From the NCBI GenBank assembly GCA_039621445.1, contig CP154954.1:32775455-32839454 (forward strand): 64,000 nt of DNA, in the 5' to 3' direction. Both the position numbers and the translations under genes were made by a program. Of this stretch, positions 42,246 to 53,090 are shown piece after piece. The notes under the pieces were generated by a model, which worked only from the letters and a program-made list of their open reading frames with translations, was not told the origin of the DNA and did not search any database. Positions within the stretch are counted from its first letter, which is position 1. Every line of letters starts with the position of its first letter. This stretch comes from Euglena gracilis. Taxonomy: Eukaryota > Euglenida > Euglenophyceae > Euglenales.

Positions 42246-42813
42246 CGGTGCGGACAAAAACTATGGGAGACTGAAGTTGGAAAACATGATGAAAAAAATG
42301 CTTGGAATTTTTGATTTTGAAAGCAAATAATAACAATTATGAAAAAAATCATCAAACATTTGGTGGGAAATGGCAGTAGCTTTTAGTTGCAATTAAGATT
42401 CTTGGGGAAAAAAGCCAACACTTAACTCCAAAACAAAATCGTTCAAAGTTCATGTTGAAATTTGACTTCCCTCGAGCTCCCCAAAAAGACGTAAACCCCG
42501 GCGGAGTCCTTGCTCCTGGCGAGGGGCCGAATAATTTGGCGGGGGGAGGGGCAAAAAAAATGGTTGCAGTAACTTGGCACCCCCTTTTTTAAGGCAAGTT
42601 CCTTTACGACGCTGAAAAAAAGGGCCCAAATAACCTGGCGGGGGGGGACAGGGCCAAAAGTTGGTTCCAATAACCTGGCACCCCACCAGGTTATTTGGGG
42701 GGGGGGTTAGGAAAGGTACACCAGAACCAACCAAAAACTACGAGAAAAGAAAATTCAGTGCAATTTAGGCGGTTTCACAAAATTTTTGTCTCCCGTAATT
42801 CTTGTCCGGACTG
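42246..42813. mobile_element. Tc1/mariner-type MITE
   Basis: Left end CGGTGCGGACAAAAACTATG follows TA (42244-42245). The right end, on the opposite strand, reads CAGTCCGGACAAGAATTACG, and the outside bases are GA rather than TA. Both ends match the 28972-32552 element. The subterminal GGTTAGGAAAGGTACACC block is also shared with that element. The interior has AATAACCTGGC-G-tract units and no ORF. Confidence 0.72.
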
Positions 42814-43430
42814 GAGAATGCACCCCTGATGGGTCCCGACCAGGTGTAGGTTCACAAAGGCCACCTTTGACAGGACCATGACACCTTCAAAACAGCAGGT
42901 TCCGAATTATCTCGATATGGTCCCAAAGACACACCCGAACCCTTTCCAGAGGTGCATAAAACAAAATGGCCACCAAAATATGGTACCCTGAGGACCCCAT
43001 TGTTTCCCGAAACGCCCTAACTGAACCCCTCCAATAGGGTTGTCATTTGGGGGGGGGTGAGCAAATCCTCCTGCCCTCTTGTCCAACGGACTTAAATACT
43101 CATGAAGATGCATTGTTTGACACACGTAGGATAAAACAGAGCATGATGAATACCTTAGATTGAAAGACAAAAACACAACGGGTTCTGGTGAGGGAAAAGG
43201 TGTCAGATGAGTGCAGATGACCCTATATGGGGCAAATGGGAGTGGAAAAGCAGTGGAGCAACCACCTGCAGGGGAGGGCAGCATCATACCTGTCTGGTGA
43301 GTGTGTCAGCCAATTGTCTGCAAAAGGACATTTAGAAAAAATCTGTGATGAAAGACAGGTGGGGAAAACCTCGTTCAAAGATGTGCCAGAATCAAGGCAT
43401 ACCACCAGCTGGGGATAAAGATAAACCTCC
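42814..43430. other. gene-free stretch
   Basis: Frames up to 126 codons occur on the minus strand without recognisable motif. A G tract is at 43050-43060. Confidence 0.35.
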
Positions 43431-43439
43431 GGGTATTCT

Positions 43440-43870
43440 AAGGGGCAGTTCTGGGCGGGAGAATGTTTCCCATCCCAACACATTCGACGAAAATGCACAA
43501 GAATGGAGTGGACATATTTTTGGCAAAAAAAGCAATATCCGTCAACGTCAAAATTTTTGTTTTTTTGCCATTCAACCCCTGGACCAGCCGTTGGCCAGCG
43601 GCCCAAGCAGGCCATCGGTGCCGCCAAAGGAAAATTTTGGCCTAAAAGTTGGTGCCCCTAGAAACAGCGAAATGCCTGACGTGGGGTGGACCCTCCCCCA
43701 CCAGGATGGGGAGAAGGGGGTGGTCGTCCTCCTCCCCACCCACCACCGATGGGGTTTCGGGGACTCCCGTCCAGCCCTGCCCAACGGTCCTCAAGGGGCA
43801 GTCCTCAAGGGGGAAAAAAAGCCCGTCCCTTGTGGACCGCCCACATTAGGACCCCCCCGGGGGAGCTCAG
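43440..43870 (+). repeat. family E dispersed repeat with duplicated end
   Basis: Shows GGGCAGTTCTGGGCGGGAGA, CCATCCCAACACATTCGACG, the TTTGGCC..AAAGTTGG module and AAGGGGGAAAAAAAGCCCGT with CCCTTGTGGACCGCC. The flanking GGACTGCCC/GGGCAGTCC text appears at both ends. Confidence 0.5.
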
Positions 43871-44056
43871 GTGTCTGACGTCTAACTAACCCCCCTCCCC
43901 GAATATAACCCTCCTTGGAAAGGAAGTGGCAAATGACGGGAAAAACACAGGGCAGTCCATAAGGTCCATTTCTCCCCTCTTGAGGACTGCCCAAGTTTGC
44001 TGTGTGGTGAGTGGCCAGGGACCCCTCACACAAGTTCCGAAACCCCCCCAAAACTG

Positions 44057-44301
<245 letters not shown>

Positions 44302-44860
44302 GCAGCTGGCCTCAGCAGGGCGGTGCTGAAGGAACAGGAAACCTTTTTTTTGATTCCCTGAGGGCAGCCTCGTCCACGAAGGGGGTCGAAGTCCACGAAG
44401 GGGTGAAAGGGTAAAAAAATGCATTTTTGACGTGTTGGCTGGGTTGAAGCCCCAATTTGTCCAACGCGGTCAAAACCAGAGCAGAAACAATCGCAGTCGG
44501 GCATCCTTCAGTCGGGCACCCAGTCGGGCATCGTTTAGGGAGGAAATTTTGGGGTGCACACTTGTTGCAAAAGTAGGGGGAGGGGTTCAGGATGAAGCAA
44601 TTTCCATGCCATCCTTGGAGGACTCCTCACCCTGTCACAAGTCTGGTGTGGGATGACATTGCAACTTCCTCAAAAAGCAGGCAACATTTTGCCTATGGTT
44701 TGCATTGCCTGCAACTTCCCAAGCGTCACAACAGTTGTGCATATCAGACAACTCTGGTGAAACAGGTGAAAGACACCAACGGTGACCCAGCACAAATGCA
44801 ACACGTTGAGGTGAAAACACCAGCTCAACTGCAAAAAAAAGTGCCAACCATTCACAATAG
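44302..44860. other. 3' flank of the PIH1-type gene
   Basis: Holds the presumed 3' UTR side of the terminal exon at 44866-45027 and plus-strand frames without motif (CAAALQLPKRHNSCAYQT-like). No convincing polyadenylation signal was identified. Confidence 0.35.
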
Positions 44861-44865
44861 AATCA

Positions 44866-45027
44866 TCACAGCTGGAGTTTCTCAAAGCGCAGCTTCAAAA
44901 GTTGTTTCTTCTTCAAGAACTTTGCAGTGTAATCCACGTCCCGTACCACTGAGGGAAGATTTATCTCTCTGACTGACGAGCCAACTTGTAGACGAAGCAC
45001 GTTGGACTTAATGGTGAGGTCAATATC
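44866..45027 (-). CDS. PIH1-type gene, terminal exon (CS-like C-terminal domain)
   Basis: After TTTGCATCTGCAG a phase-0 frame of 53 codons ends at TGA (44866-44868). Pieces DIDLTIKSNVLRLQVG, REINLPSVVRDVDYTAKF and KKKQLLKLRFEKLQL match the final beta-strands of the CS/p23-like domain that closes PIH1 proteins (a Leu-Pro strand, V-D-x-x-x-A-K-F, K-K-x-x-L). Phase 0 agrees with the exon at 48489-48630. PIH1 proteins act as HSP90 co-chaperones in dynein and R2TP assembly. Confidence 0.65.
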   Translation of the reverse strand, partial: DIDLTIKSNVLRLQVGSSVREINLPSVVRDVDYTAKFLKKKQLLKLRFEKLQL

Positions 45028-45029
45028 CT

Positions 45030-45880
45030 GCAGATGCAAAATACTTTGATAAAAATCACACAACAGCACCGTATGATGTAGTAGAGCACAGAATCAAAAA
45101 CAACAGCCATCATTTTGGTAGATAATCTTGGCCAGGTCTTGACCCTCAGGACTCACACTTGAGTTGGGCCATTTTTTAAAGAGCCCTTGACTCCTCCAAA
45201 ATAACCCCCCCCATTTAAACCGACCCCCCTTCTGAACCGACCCACCCTTCCAAACCGACCCATTGCAGAATTTCAACCAAAAAAATAAATAAACCGACCC
45301 ATGGCAAGGTGGATGACAAACATGCACAACATAATGGAAGCCACCAAAGGAAACAGCGTCCATGCTTATTGAATAGTTGGTATTGATGACCCAAAATTAG
45401 TTAAAATTAGGATATTTCACCCAAAATCAGGCATTTGCCTCCAAATTTTGGAGTTTGCACCTCAAATTGGGCATTTTCCTCCGAAACTTTGGTGTTGGAA
45501 CCCAAAAATTACAAAATTAGGTGTTTGCCATCTAAAAATAAAAATTTGCACCCAAAATTTGGCAGTCTGACACCAAAAGTTGGATATTACACCCAAAATT
45601 CAGCATTTGCCCCCGAAAATTCAGAATTTGCATCCCAAATTAGGCATTTGTCACTCAAAGTTAGGAATTGGCCGACCAAATTGGGCATTTGCCAATTGAA
45701 ATTGCCTTGCTAACATCAACCCACTTCCGTCACGCCGTCGGCCAGCCGTGTGCTCCCCCTGAAACCGACCCCCCGTCTAAACCGACCCCCTCCAGGATTT
45801 CCGCCAACCCAAAAGTCCTAAACCGACGGGTCGGTTTAAATGGGGGGGGGGGGTTACATCAAATCAAATTTGTCGTTTCG
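45030..45880. repeat. intron with ACCGACCCCC and CCAAAATT[AT]GG modules
   Basis: At 45190-45300 and 45765-45850 there are AAACCGACCCCCC units, the second forming an inverted pair with GGGTCGGTTTAAATGGGGG. From 45390 to 45710 phrases like ACCCAAAATTAGGCATTTG repeat every 35-40 bases, a diverged minisatellite. No exon is certain; a minus-strand SPEGQDLAKIIYQND frame near 45.12 kb is the only candidate. Confidence 0.5.
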
Positions 45881-45887
45881 TTTGTTC

Positions 45888-46190
45888 TTGGCAAGGGCGG
45901 TCCTCGACGTGGAAAAAAAATTCCTGTCCCAGCACATTCAATGCAAAATGCATAGGAAAAAGGAACAAAAAAATGGCCATATTTTGGCAAAATGGGTCGA
46001 CTTCAGGGAGCAAAAGTGACTTCTGGCATTCTTGGGCCATCTCCAATCCACCCAACATGTCAAAAAATAGCTTTTCAACTTTTTGATTGACCCCATTCGA
46101 TCCCCGGATCCCTTGGGCATGTCCTCAAGGGGCGGTCCTCGAGGGAAAAAGAAACTTCCCGTCCCTCATGAATCGCCCTGGTTCTTGTTT
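45888..46190 (+). repeat. family E dispersed repeat, near-complete
   Basis: Begins AAGGGCGGTCCTCGACGTGG, then TTCCTGTCCCAGCACATTCA, ATGCAAAAT, TGGCCATATTTTGGCAAAAT, TGACTTCTGGCATTCTTGGG and ends AAGGGGCGGTCCTCGAGGG. The GGCGGTCCTCGA ends are direct repeats of about 12 bp. Confidence 0.7.
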
Positions 46191-46954
46191 GCGGGTTTTT
46201 GTGTCCCATTTTTCGAGGTCTATGTTGCACTCCTCGATTGGAAAATCCCAACGAGAGAGGCATCCTAGGTTGCTCCAGGGTCAATTCTTAAAATCGAAAA
46301 ATTGTTCAGCAAAAAAATGTTAAAATCTGCGGGGGAAAAGGAGCTTGCAAAGCAAAAAGGGTCCTCGAGCAACAAAAAACCTGTCCGAGCACATTCAAAT
46401 GACAGAAGGATGAAAAATGGCCAAGAAATAGCAATATTTTAGAGGCAAAAACTGTTGTTTTCGTCTGTCAGTTTTTGACCTGGTTCAAGCCCCAGAGTGG
46501 CACTTGAGCGGCCCTCCGGCCCAAGGGCAGGGTTCGATGTCAGAGCAGGTGGGGGGGTCGAACCCCCCCTCCGCACAGCAGGGAAGGGGGGGACACCCCC
46601 CCACCTAAACAGGTGACTGCTGTTTGGCCCGGCGCTTTGCAATTTTTGACCCCCAAAACGGCCATAGGTGCATTTTGGGGCAGGTTTGGGGCAAAAAATT
46701 GTCAAAAATGCAAAAAAAAATTTGGCGCAAAGCGCCGGACCTCAGTTGCACTAAGGCTTCTTGTCTGTTTATGGCCGGCGCTGACTTCGCTTCTGGCCCA
46801 GTTTGTGTGGTGAGTGCCTGGGTACCCCCCGGAGTCGGTCCGTACCCACCTGGCTGGGGGGGGAGGGTCCAGACCCCCCTTCTCCCCTTCTGGTCCAGGG
46901 GGTAGGGGGCACCCCCCATCTGGATGTGGAGCGCCCTCCTTATATTGAACCCTG

Positions 46955-47330
46955 CCCAAGGGCGGTCCAGGGGCATTCCTTTAGGGGGATAAAACTTCCT
47001 GTCCCATATGGACTGCCGTGTTTGTGTCAGGGCAGCAAAAAAACTCCTCTGTCCCAGCACATTCAGTGCAAACTGCACAGGAAACACGTCTGGAAAAATG
47101 GCCACACTTTGGCAAAAGTGGGTCGACTTTCAGGAAAAGAGTGATTTCTGTGATACTCGAATCCTCTCAAAACGTCAAAGAATGCCTTTTTCAACCTTTG
47201 GCTTTTCAACCTTTTTTTTAAACCCCGCTTGAGCCCCAGTCCGGCCCTTTAACTGACCCTTGGGTCCAGTGGCTGTCCTGAAGGGGCAATCCTCAACAGG
47301 AAAAAAAACACAAATTCCGCCCTCTTCAGA
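46955..47330 (+). repeat. family E dispersed repeat, near-complete
   Basis: Begins AAGGGCGGTCCAGGGG, includes GTCCCAGCACATTCAGTGCA, TGGCCACACTTTGGCAAAAG, GGGTCGACTTTCAGG and GCTTGAGCCCCAGTCCGGCC. A partial copy lies just upstream (46.37-46.52 kb). Confidence 0.65.
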
Positions 47331-47399
47331 AGCTGCATCCGAGGAGCAACCTGCGGGAGTATTTTGCAATATGTGCTTTTCACATCGTTCCTTATTGGG

Positions 47400-47815
47400 C
47401 TATTGAACTTTGAAGAGGTATTGCAAAAACCAGCGACCCCCACTAGCAAATCCGCCCCCACCCCCCTCCACCCCCCAACCCTTCAACCCCCCCCCACACA
47501 CTTCACCGCAAATCCCCACTGTTATGCGTTGGGGTGCCATTTCTTGTTTAAAGGAAGTGGGGGAAAAAATGGGCTGCGCCCCCCCTCGGACCACCGGACC
47601 CCCTCCCAACTAACCCTCACTCTCCCCCATCCATTTTCATTGCCGTTTGGGTTTTCGACGTTCCCTAGATATACTGCAAAAATTGGCGCCGGCACTGGCC
47701 AAATGCATCCCAAGTTTTCGTTGTGTATCTCCCATTTCAACAAAAATGCACAATTTTTCCACCCAAAATTTTTCCACTTTTTCTTGCCCTGGGGAGGGGG
47801 TGACTTCATGTTTGG
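47400..47815. repeat. TTGCAAAAAC fold-back family members, first in the cluster
   Basis: GAGGTATTGCAAAAACCAGC (47415) and ATACTGCAAAAATTGGCGCC (47671) mark two members, each followed by C-rich sequence and CACTGGCCAAATG or CACTAGCAAATCC. From here to 64 kb the family is dense. Confidence 0.6.
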
Positions 47816-47819
47816 GGTC

Positions 47820-48190
47820 ATGGGAAACAAGAATGAAGGGAGGGCCCCACATGGCATTTATCTGTGGGTTTGATTATTTTTACGATTATTTGTTTGAAGG
47901 TTTCACAATTCAATTATGAGAACTGCCATTTGTCACTTCACAATACCGCAGCTGTGTTTGTTTTTGCGAGTTTGATCTGCAGCCCGAATTTCACTTACAA
48001 AACTTACGTTTTGGGCAATTGCATGGTAATTGTTTTTTGGAAGGGGAGTGTGTGCGTGGCCAGATTTGAGATTGATTTTTCCAGTAAGATTTGCCAGATT
48101 GAATTGAAACTTGCTTTTTTAAATTTCCAGATTTTGGGGATTTCCATTTTTCATAGGCAAGCTGGCAAACAGTGTACAAATTTGATTACA
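47820..48190 (+). repeat. diverged copy of the 29-32 kb tandem-element interior
   Basis: CCCCACATGGCATTTATCTG, GAGAACTGCCATTTGTCACTT, GGCAATTGCATGGTAATTG and CAAGCTGGCAAACAGTGTAC correspond in order to the opposite strand of 29480-29830. A GTCCGGACTGGA sequence at 48399-48410 resembles a mariner-type end, so the same nested combination may once have been here. Confidence 0.6.
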
Positions 48191-48488
48191 TAAATTACAT
48201 AAATACATTATACATAAATTTATTCTGGACTGGAACTGTCAAGAGGTTACTTTAACCAGCTTTTGAAACTTTGGAAAAATTTCCCACCATTTTTCCTGAA
48301 ATGTTGAGTTTTCCCATCATTGGAATTTCTAAAAATTGTAAAAATTGAAAAAAATTTCATCATCCCCTCCCCCCGTCATTTTCTTTCCCGTCTTTCTGTC
48401 CGGACTGGAGCAGGGGAAGTGAATCACCATCAGGATCTTGTTGTCCAATTGTTCCTCTGCCCAATATTCAATCCATCTGACAGCACAC

Positions 48489-48630
48489 CTGCACACTTTC
48501 ACATTCCGCATAGATGTCAACAAGAACGTGGGTGGCAGTTTCAAGAATGCTGGGTAAAGCATCAACCTGAAGGGCATTGAGCAACGAGAATTGATCTGAT
48601 TCTTCGTGGACACTTGCAACTGTCATAATT
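48489..48630 (-). CDS. PIH1-type gene, penultimate exon
   Basis: Between CAGTTTTGCAG and GTGCAG/GTGTGC there is one base plus 47 codons: IMTVASVHEESDQFSLLNAL then QVDALPSILETATHVLVDIY and AECESVQ. The frame is clean, and its 3' phase (0) matches the CS-like exon at 45.0 kb after a 3.5-kb intron. It is too short for most ORF finders. Function is inferred from that link. Confidence 0.55.
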
Positions 48631-48639
48631 CTGCAAAAC

Positions 48640-49060
48640 TGGAAAATTTCATCGTGATGTGAAATGCTTCGATTGGCAACTTCAGGTAAATGAAATCCTT
48701 TGCGAGCAATTTTGGAACTTTGGACTTACAACCAGGTTGTTTTTTTTTACCATCCCCGGGGGGGGGTCCAGAATGCCTTGGGGTGCTTGCACAGGCAGGC
48801 ACTACCCCCCCCCATGGGGGGGTCGGATTTCGGCCTGTGCCCAGGCACATTCCTTTGGAAATAGGCCATTTTTGGCTCCCCGGCGCCAAAGGCGCCGGGG
48901 TCTGTGCCAGGGCACTTTTGGCTGGAATGCCTGCGATTGTCCCTGCCCCCGAGGTATTGCAAACATTGGCGCACCCACTAGCAAATTCGCCCCCCCCCCC
49001 CATTCGCCGGGAGTTCCGAGCAACTTCAGCACTGGGGGGGGGACTGTCGCCCCCCCCGTC
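48640..49060. repeat. G/C-tract and GGCGCC hairpin repeat segment
   Basis: Contains CCCCGGCGCCAAAGGCGCCGGGG (48876-48898), a perfect hairpin, C and G tracts and one fold-back member at 48950-48990 (GTATTGCAAACATTGGCGC). Confidence 0.5.
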
Positions 49061-49067
49061 TTGAAAA

Positions 49068-49258
49068 GAACATCATAAAATGTTTTCACTTTTTTGAGCC
49101 CTTCTGGGGTTTGTGCATTGAGCACTGGCCCCTGACGACTCCCCAAAACCCCCCAGGACCCCCCAAGACATATATTGCAAAAACTGGAGCCCACACTGGT
49201 CAAATGTGGGGGGGGGGTGTAGGTCAATGTCTAATGTGGGCTCCAGTTTTTGGAATGT
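49068..49258. repeat. fold-back repeat with long shared flank
   Basis: Core 49171-49258 is an inverted repeat: ATATTGCAAAAACTGGAGCC at one end and GTGGGCTCCAGTTTTTGG at the other around a G tract. The 100 bp before it (CATCATAAAATG, TTTTTTGAGCCCTTCTG, GACGACTCCCC) are repeated at 58251-58380 before another core. Confidence 0.7.
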
Positions 49259-49259
49259 T

Positions 49260-50100
49260 TTCCCCCAAATGGGTGAATACCCCAAGGTTGGGTTTTGTTT
49301 TTGTATTTTTGGGGGGTCCCAAAATCGGCCCAAGAATTTTGGGGGCGTACCCAAAAATCAAATTTTTGGGTCTCCATTGACGATGAGAGAAAACCACGGG
49401 AAACAATGGTCGACATCCGCAAAGTCCAAAGGGGCTGCCGCTCAGAGTTGTCCTGAACACTCCCCGCCTGCTTGAAACGCTTTCTGGCGTTTTTTTTTCA
49501 ATAGTCAGACCTTCCCCCACCCAGTTAGTCCAGTTAGTTTAGTTAGTACAATTTTGAATCCTGAAATTTTTGGGGGCCACAAGGCCTTTCAAAATGCCCC
49601 AAAATGCAATTTTCTGTTCGAGACATGTAAACCCCCCAAATAATACCCCCCGGGGCGTTGTTTTTTCGCCCGAGGTCCCGGCCCGAGGGGGGGGTATTAT
49701 TCCCCAAAATTTTTCGTTCCGTAGGAGCAAAAATAGTGCCAAAACCCCCCTTTGGGGTCATTTTTTGTACTTTCTCATGAAATTTAGCATTTTTTGGAGG
49801 CCAGATGATTCAGAAAAATCGATTTTTTTCGTACTTCGTTGTCAGAGATTGTGATTTTTACCTACATTTCCAGGTCAAAAATCCGGGCCTCGGTGGCCGA
49901 AGTCGGCCCCCCAGGGGGGGGGGTATTTTTTGGGGGGGGCATTATTTGGGGGGAGGGTTTAGATCACACCCCCCTGCCCCCCCAATCAGAGGCCACAATT
50001 CTGGAGGGCATGTTTTTGATTGTTGTACCATCCCCCCCCGGTGTATAAACACCGACTGCCCCCCCCCGGTGCGCTTCCATCCTTTTGGACGTATTGGACA
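49260..50100. repeat. G/C-tract repeats with AAATAATACCCCC modules
   Basis: CCCCAAATAATACCCCCCGGGG and GGGGGGGTATTATTCCCC (49634-49705) are inverted, with related modules at 49915-49960 and at 60.83-61.22 kb. No exon seen. Confidence 0.45.
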
Positions 50101-50105
50101 GAAAT

Positions 50106-50382
50106 CCACTTATGGCCAGTTTCCACCCCCAGGACCCTGTCCTGGGGGGGTCCTGGGGGGGTCCTGGGGGGGTCCTGGGGGGGTCCTGGGGGGGTGCTGG
50201 GGGGGGTCCTGGGAGGGTCCTGGGGGGGTCCTGGGGGGTCCTGGGAGGGGTCCTTCTACTTTTTGGCAAAAATTTTGCAGCACAAGATGAGGTTATTTTG
50301 AAGCCCGGGGGGGTCCGGGGGGGCGGGAGTCCCCCCGGTAGCGGGCGCCGAAGGCGCCCGGAACTCCACGGTCAGTGGGTAC
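50106..50382 (+). repeat. minisatellite-bearing dispersed repeat, copy 1
   Basis: CTTATGGCCAGTTTCC is followed by about ten TCCTGGGGGGG units (50146-50250), then TTTTGGCAAAAATTTTGCAG, CACAAGATGAGGTTATTTTG and GCGCCGAAGGCGCCCGGAAC. The same blocks form the palindrome at 51.06-51.75 kb. Confidence 0.75.
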
Positions 50383-50530
50383 TGTAGCGTGCGGCGGGGC
50401 ATGTGCGACGCCGAGGAGTGGTGTTTCTTCTGCCTCTCTCGGCACCTGATCTGCCGGGACCACAAAGTGGTCATCCGGGGGGGGCCGGAAGGGCCTCCAG
50501 GAGTGAGCGGCACGTATAACCATTGCCCCC
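50383..50530 (+). CDS. possible Cys/His-rich exon
   Basis: GC-rich sequence encodes MCDAEEWCFFCLSRHLICRD and HKVVIRG with Cys/His spacing that could bind zinc. No clean splice sites. It may be an exon or part of the SINE-like unit that follows. Confidence 0.25.
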
Positions 50531-50535
50531 GCCCC

Positions 50536-50645
50536 CCGGCCGAGTGGTCCCCCGCGGCGCGGTCCATGCGAGCGACCCGGGTTCAAACCCCGGTCGGGCA
50601 TGGGGGCACCTCCAGACAGTCCCACCCAGGGTCGAAAAAATAAAA
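50536..50645 (+). repeat. tRNA-like SINE head or tRNA pseudogene
   Basis: GGCCGAGTGG (50538-50547) matches a Pol III A box and GGTTCAAACCC (50580-50590) a B box, at tRNA-like spacing. The T-arm CCGGG-TTCAAAC-CCCGG is intact but acceptor and anticodon stems do not pair well and no T terminator follows. GTCGAAAAAATAAAAAATAGG after it could be a SINE junction. It is not a functional tRNA. Confidence 0.45.
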
Positions 50646-50649
50646 AATA

Positions 50650-51050
50650 GGCTGTGCTCTGGAATAGTCGGTGCTCTGGATCCACGAGAGGCTCGACAGC
50701 ACCGTCCCGGACGGGTGGTCCACTAACAATAGCACCACTGCTCCCCCACACATGGTGTGTGATGTGCGTCGCGCACCCCTTGCCGGTGGACGCCGAGTTC
50801 GACGACGACAAGGACCACGACGCCGCCGTACGCGCCCCACCCCGCGCGCCGCACGCACACCGCATCGCATGAACCGGAGAATGGCTGTGTGTTCCCAAAC
50901 GAGTTATTACCCGTCCACCCCGCACAGGGGGCAGGCAGCCTATCGTGGAACGGGGGTTTTGTTCCGAAGAACAAAGCAAGCGGCGGAATCAGATGCCATA
51001 TCTTGTGCAAAAAGCTATGGGGTAGAAATAATGTGGAAAAATGCATACTG
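50650..51050. other. GC-rich stretch after the tRNA-like head
   Basis: High-GC sequence with frames on all strands and no motif. It might be the body of the SINE-like unit. Confidence 0.3.
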
Positions 51051-51055
51051 CAACT

Positions 51056-51750
51056 CCTGGCAAAATTTTTGCCCCACAAGACGAGGTTATTTTGAAGACC
51101 GGGGGGGTCCAGGGGGGGGGCGGTAGCCCCCCCCCGGTAGCGGGCGCCGAAGGCGCCCGGAACTCCACGGTCAGTGGGTCCTGTAGGTACCGCCCCCCGG
51201 AAGCTAGAGCAGAAGGGGTCCTGGGGGTCCTGGGGGGGTGCTGGGGTGGTCCTGGGGGGGTCCTGGGGGGGTGGGGTCCTGGGGGGGGTCCTGGGGGGGT
51301 GGGGTCCTGGGGGGGTCCTGGGGGGGGGAAACTGGCCACGACTCCCCGGGGGGGGGGGTTGGGGTGGGTCCGGCTGGACCCCCCCCGGGGGGCCCAGAGG
51401 GGGGTGAGATAACCTTTTTGGCGCCGCAGGCGCAGAAAATTTGGCCTTTTTTTAGGTGGTTAGCTCCCCCTAGCCGAGTCATGGCCAGTTTTCCCCCCCC
51501 CAGGCCCCCCCCAGGACCCCACCCCCCCAGGGCCCCCCCAGGACCCCCCCAGCACCCCCCCAGGACCCCCCCAGGACCCCCCCAGGACCCCCCCAGGACC
51601 CACCGGGGGGCGGTACCCAGATGACCCACTGACCGTGGAGTTCCGGGCGCCTTCGGCGCCCGCTACCGGGGGGGGCTCCCGCCACCCACGGACCCCCCTC
51701 GGGCTTCAAAATAACCTCATCTTGTGCTGCAAAAATTTTGCCAAAAAGTT
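51056..51750. repeat. 690-bp palindrome with minisatellite arms
   Basis: Left arm: GGCAAAATTTTTGCC, GACGAGGTTATTTTGAAG, GCGCCGAAGGCGCCCGGAAC, CACGGTCAGTGGGTC, TCCTGGGGGGG units, AAACTGGCCACGACTC. The right arm is the complement of all of these in reverse order. A spacer of about 150 bp lies between (51340-51480). A further inverted TCCTGGGGGGG array is at 51757-51836. Confidence 0.8.
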
Positions 51751-51839
51751 GCGGGACCCCCCCAGGACCCCCCCAAGACCCCCCCAGGACCCCCCCAGGA
51801 CCCCCCAGGACCCCCCCAGGACCCCCCCAGGACAGGGTC

Positions 51840-52560
51840 CTGGGGGGGGGGGGAACTGGCCATAAGTGGCTAGGGGTTAAATTTTTCAAAGAGGGGGTCC
51901 CAAAAATACAAATTTTTGGTGTTTTTGGGGGGGGTACCCAAAAAGAAAAATTGGGGGGGGGGACCCAAAACCCAAAACCCAACCTTGAATACCCCTAATA
52001 AGTGCGCAGTGTGCTAAAGACATGGGCGTCGGGGGTCCGGCCCTGGGCAGAGTCCTTGGACTTACGAGGGAGATAGGGTGGTGGCACGGTGGCATGGTGG
52101 CACATGGTAAACTTCGCACGAGGTACTGAAATTCAAGGTGTTCATTTTGGGAGCAAAATGACCCGGAAAAATAATGGCTGTCTGGTTTGCGGTTCAGTGC
52201 CGTTTTGGTTTGGGGCTCCAGGAATAGTTTTCTCACATTTGTGCGAACGGTGCCAACCGCCGGAGACAATTTTCAAACCTTTTAAGGGATTTTTGCCAAC
52301 ACTAACAGTTTCACCTCCAACGCTGATGGACTTTTTTGAAATCGGAGGGTGGACCTCCCCCCCCCCCCCGCCCGTTATTGCATGATGGGGGGAGGTTGAG
52401 CTGGCTGAACCAGGCTGGAGCCCAGAACATGAAAATTCCCCGTGCTCGGAGAGGAATGTATGTTCTCACTGCAGCAGCAGCAAAAAATGTATTGCCAAAG
52501 AAATGTTTTTGAAAATGCTATGAATCTGAACATGGTGAGGAGAACAAGTGACTTTATTCC
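51840..52560. other. spacer with an inverted duplicate of 52.85 kb
   Basis: GACATGGGCGTCGGGGGTCC at 52019-52038 recurs in inverted form at about 52860-52885 with its context (CCGGCGCTGGGCACGG-like). Frames are short. No gene assigned. Confidence 0.4.
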
Positions 52561-52604
52561 TTCTTTGCTTTGGGCAATGTCTCGTTGAAATACCCAGGAA
52601 GCCA

Positions 52605-52771
52605 TTTTACGCTTTCGCCAAGGAGGCGATTCCAGGCCACCTGGCCTGTTGAATCCCCACCACAGAGCATTTTGGCCCAGATTCCAGGCGCCAGCACAGA
52701 AAACGAACGTCCCTCCAGTGACCGGATCTTCCGATGTGATGGAGGGATTCGGAGGTGGGGTCCCCACCAGG
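52605..52771 (+). CDS. possible plus-strand exon
   Basis: TACCCAG acceptor-like sequence is followed by 167 bases open in two frames (one reading FWPRFQAPAQKTNVPPVTGS) and ends CCACCAG/GTGAGTCTG, a perfect donor. If real it belongs to a plus-strand gene inside the PIH1-type locus. No family recognised. Confidence 0.3.
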
Positions 52772-53062
52772 TGAGTCTGAGGGGGGGTGTTTCGGTGTGG
52801 TGAAAGTCGTCCTTCACTGGGTGTGCCGTGGGTTCTGAGCCTTGGGCACCGTGCCCAGCGCCGGACTCCCGACGCCCATGTCCACCAAAATTAAGTCGGC
52901 AAATCCGCTACCCGGCCGTGTGGTGGCGGGCGTTGTGGAGAGTGAGCTCTTGGGAGGGGTCTTGGGGGGGGGGGGTGGGGGGCGTGAACCTGAAAAAAAT
53001 TCACTGTTCCTGTGTGCATCTTCTGCCTGAATTATGTTGAGGTCATTTGTGGGGTCAAAAAG

Positions 53063-53090
53063 CAACAACAACAACAACAACAACAACAAC
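53063..53090. repeat. CAA microsatellite
   Basis: Nine CAA units, preceded by TTGTGGGGTCAAAAAG. Confidence 0.9.

Noticed and set aside
50140-51840. Regularly spaced GGTCC repeats resembling a CRISPR array
   Set aside because: The units are contiguous 11-bp G-rich minisatellite repeats with no unique spacers, and the genome is eukaryotic.
49964-51982. Pro- and Gly-rich frames over 100 codons on both strands
   Set aside because: They arise from G/C minisatellites; the same DNA is open in several frames and no domain is present.
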